Assembly (NCBI RefSeq): GCF_016522505.1
Contig: NZ_JAEHOH010000020.1
Coordinates: 32,288 to 96,287, forward strand
Direction of reading: 5' to 3'
Origin: Leucobacter chromiisoli
Lineage (GTDB): Bacteria; Actinomycetota; Actinomycetes; Actinomycetales; Microbacteriaceae
Length of the DNA stretch: 64,000 bases
In this document: positions 62,051 to 64,000 of the stretch, piece by piece
Layout of the letters: each line of letters begins with the position of its first letter
How positions within the stretch are numbered: position 1 is the stretch's first letter
Translations under genes and position numbers: made by a program
The notes under the pieces: generated by a model
Told to the model about the DNA's origin: nothing
The model's database searches: none
What the model saw: the letters and a program-made list of their open reading frames with translations, nothing else

Positions 62051-63330
62051 GCCCCGAGGAGATCCGAGTGCCGGCGGACGCCGGGCTGCGCCGCAGCCTC
62101 GCGCGCCTCGACGGCGCCGGAGAGACCGGAGGGTCCGGTGAGCCGGAGATCGACCGGGGACGCGCTGACGAGCTGCTCGCCAGGGTGGCGTGGTCGCGAC
62201 TGGCGGAGCCGGGAGACGGACTCGCGGGAGAACTGCTGCGAGCGCTCGGCGCGACCCGGATGCTGGGGCTCCTCGTCTCGGGCGCGGGGGCGAAGCGCAT
62301 CCGGGAGATCGCGGCGGCCGCGGGGGCGTCGGAGATCGGGACGAGGCAGCTGGGAGCGGGGCTCGAGCGCTGGCTGCCGAGGCTGGACCGTGCGGCCAGC
62401 GTCTCGGATGTCCAGCGCGGCGTCGCCGCCGGCATGCGCGTGCTGCTGCCCGGCGATCCCGGGTGGCCCTCCTTCCTGGAACGACTGGGCGAGCACGCCC
62501 CGACGCTGCTCTGGTTCCGCGGCGATGCCGCCCTCCTGTCGGCGCCGTCCCTCGCGGTCGTGGGAGCCCGGGCTTCGACGGGGTACGGCGCGCACGTCAC
62601 GGCGGAGATCACCGACGGCGTGTGCGCCGCCGGGGTCACCATCGTCTCGGGCGGCGCCTACGGCATCGACGCCGTGGCCCACCGTACGGCGCTGGCGGCC
62701 TCGGCATCGACGATCGCCGTGCTGGCGGGCGGCCTCGACCGCCCGTACCCGGTCGCGCACACGTCGCTGCTCGGCAGGATCGCAGACCGCGGGCTCCTCT
62801 GCTCGGAGATGGTGCCGGGCTCGGCTCCCACCCGGTGGCGATTCCTGCAACGGAACCGGATCATCGCCGCGCTCTCCTCCACGACGTTAGTGGCGGAGGC
62901 CGGCGTGCGCTCGGGTTCGCTCAACACCGCGGGCCACGCCGCCGAGATGGGGATCCCGCTCGGTGCAATTCCCGGGCCGATCACCTCGGCGTCCTCGAGC
63001 GGGTGCCACCGGCTCATCCGCGAGTACGGAGCCGCGCTCGTCACCGGGACGGAGGATGTCCTGGAGCTCCTGCGCAGCGCCGGCGGCGTCCCGCCGGGCG
63101 AGCTCGACGGGGGCGGCGAGTCCTCGCGCGAGCCCGCCCTGCACCGTCGCGTCATCGATGCGCTGCCGCTTCGCGGGGCCCGGTCCTGCTCCGAAGTCGC
63201 CCGCCTCGCGGGGGTCTCGCCGGATGAGGCGCGCGGCGCCCTGGCCGAGCTCGAGCTCCTGGGATCCGTCGAGCGTCGCGAAACGCCGGGGGCCGCCGAG
63301 TCGAAGTGGAGCCTCGTGCGTCGAGAATGA
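62047..63330 (+). CDS. dprA: DNA-processing protein DprA
   Basis: 427-residue RecA loader for incoming single-stranded DNA. Rossmann-like core: SLAVVGARASTGYGAHVTAEI, TIVSGGAYGIDAVAHRTAL, RFLQRNRIIAALSSTTLVAEAGVRSGSLNTAGHAAEMG and GAIPGPITSASSSGCHRLI. N-terminal SAM-like extension of about 110 residues and a C-terminal winged-helix (RGARSCSEVARLAGVSPDEARGALAEL). Start GTG at 62047 overlaps the comM stop (GTGA). Confidence 0.94.
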   Translation: MSPEEIRVPADAGLRRSLARLDGAGETGGSGEPEIDRGRADELLARVAWSRLAEPGDGLAGELLRALGATRMLGLLVSGAGAKRIREIAAAAGASEIGTRQLGAGLERWLPRLDRAASVSDVQRGVAAGMRVLLPGDPGWPSFLERLGEHAPTLLWFRGDAALLSAPSLAVVGARASTGYGAHVTAEITDGVCAAGVTIVSGGAYGIDAVAHRTALAASASTIAVLAGGLDRPYPVAHTSLLGRIADRGLLCSEMVPGSAPTRWRFLQRNRIIAALSSTTLVAEAGVRSGSLNTAGHAAEMGIPLGAIPGPITSASSSGCHRLIREYGAALVTGTEDVLELLRSAGGVPPGELDGGGESSREPALHRRVIDALPLRGARSCSEVARLAGVSPDEARGALAELELLGSVERRETPGAAESKWSLVRRE

Positions 63331-63334
63331 GATC

Positions 63335-64000
63335 ATGCAGCTCGAGCAGGCGATTCAGCGGTTCCTCTCCGCGGTCGAGTTCGAGTACGGCTATTCGGAG
63401 CACACGATCAGGGCCTACCGGCGGGATCTCGCGGCGTTCGCGGGTTACGCCGAGAGCCAGGGGGCCCGGCGCCTCGCAGACCTCGACCTCGAGCTGCTGC
63501 GCGGCTGGCTGTGGGAGCGGCAGAACTCGGGACTCGCCGCGAGCACGATCGCCCGCAACGTCGCCACGCTCAAGTCGTTCGGCGGCTGGCTCGAACAGCG
63601 CCGGCTCGTACCGGGCAGCCCCGCCTCCCGACTGCGGGCGCCCAAGGCGCCCCGTCGGCTTCCCCGGGTGCTCGCCGACGAGCAGATGACCAGGATCCTC
63701 GCCCGCGCCGCTCGTCGCGCCGAGAGCGGGGATCCCGAGCAGCTCCGCGACCATGCGGTGCTGGAGCTCCTCTACGCCACCGGTCTGCGGGTCTCGGAGC
63801 TCAGCTCGTTGCCGCTCGACGGCCTCGACCTGCGGGAGCGCACCGCGCGGGTGCACGGCAAGGGCGACAAGGAGCGCGTCGTGCCCTTCGGGCGTCCGGC
63901 AGCCACGGCCCTCGAGCGGTACCTCTCCGCGGCGCGCCCGCTGCTCGCTGCTCGCGCAGATGATCCGGGCCGAGCCGGCCCCGGCGCTCCCCCGCCCGCG
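63335..64000 (+). CDS. xerC: Site-specific tyrosine recombinase XerC (partial)
   Basis: First 222 codons of a tyrosine recombinase that resolves chromosome dimers at dif; the C-terminus, including the catalytic Tyr, is beyond the window. SAM-like N-terminal domain (FEYGYSEHTIRAYRRDLAAFAGYAE), core-binding linker (STIARNVATLKSFGGWLEQRR) and the first catalytic Arg in LLYATGLRVSELSSLPL, with GKGDKERVVPFG following. Start ATG at 63335, 4 nt after dprA. Its fixed place after dprA marks it as the housekeeping recombinase, not a phage integrase. Confidence 0.93.
   Translation, partial: MQLEQAIQRFLSAVEFEYGYSEHTIRAYRRDLAAFAGYAESQGARRLADLDLELLRGWLWERQNSGLAASTIARNVATLKSFGGWLEQRRLVPGSPASRLRAPKAPRRLPRVLADEQMTRILARAARRAESGDPEQLRDHAVLELLYATGLRVSELSSLPLDGLDLRERTARVHGKGDKERVVPFGRPAATALERYLSAARPLLAARADDPGRAGPGAPPPA

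Noticed and set aside
63335..64000. Phage or island integrase marking a mobile element
   Set aside because: Its place directly after dprA and typical XerC sequence fit the housekeeping dimer-resolution recombinase.

Overview
The window is about 64 kb of very GC-rich DNA from an actinobacterium, most likely a Microbacteriaceae member such as Leucobacter or a close relative. The reasons are the gene orders rpsB-tsf-pyrH-frr-cdsA and yraN-comM-dprA-xerC, a gatCAB operon next to ligA and mnmA, DivIVA/Scy-type polar coiled-coil proteins, many GTG/TTG starts, 1-4 nt start/stop overlaps, and several genes whose start codon lies about 6 nt after a TANNNT box (probable leaderless transcripts). No tRNA, rRNA, CRISPR array, prophage or IS element was seen.

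Layout. 1-4530: the 5' part of an ABC-transporter lipoprotein gene, a TetR regulator, a formylglycine-generating enzyme and an aldehyde dehydrogenase. 4596-19848: a catabolic island holding a complete set of iac-type (indole-3-acetate catabolism) genes, iacE-B-A-G, iacF-D-C, iacH and iacI. They are interleaved with TetR, LysR, IclR and FixJ-like regulators, a class III aminotransferase and two small unknown proteins. The island ends in maleylacetate reductase and hydroxyquinol 1,2-dioxygenase. 19888-22690: an N-acyltransferase of LuxI/FeeM type coupled to a ThiF/E1-like adenylyltransferase, divergent from a TetR-like regulator. 22760-31225: GGDEF/EAL protein, metalloprotease-ClpS-DUF2017 operon, DNA polymerase IV, glpD and glpK. 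31353-40660 (minus strand): gatB, gatA, gatC, tag, ligA, mnmA and a cysteine desulfurase. 40758-50609: thioredoxin-TPR protein, an odd membrane/lipoprotein fusion, a giant Scy-like coiled coil, RNase H, a small zinc-ribbon-like protein, a lysozyme-fold secreted protein, a DivIVA-domain protein, cdsA and frr. 50659-53307: pyrH, tsf, rpsB. 53523-59762: an amine/amide-utilisation island (amidohydrolase, APC permease, nitrilase-family enzyme, amidase, TetR) lodged between rpsB and yraN. 60054-64000: yraN, comM, dprA and the 5' part of xerC.

How it works together. The Iac enzymes normally take indole-3-acetate to catechol. Here no catechol genes follow. The ring-cleavage pair is specific for hydroxyquinol, and an amine transaminase and an aldehyde dehydrogenase sit at the edges. 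Removing the side chain and nitrogen from 5-hydroxyindole-3-acetate by the same chemistry would leave 1,2,4-trihydroxybenzene (hydroxyquinol). The island therefore reads as a possible route from serotonin or 5-hydroxyindoleacetate to 3-oxoadipate; this is inference. Two promoters flanking the LysR gene share a 19-nt element and a TTGAT[A/C]-N17-CA[A/C]AAT layout, tying the aminotransferase to the iacGABE operon. Other second-look items are an orphan response regulator with Glu in place of the phospho-accepting Asp, the acyltransferase/ThiF/TetR module, and a palindromic intergenic repeat family present in two copies.
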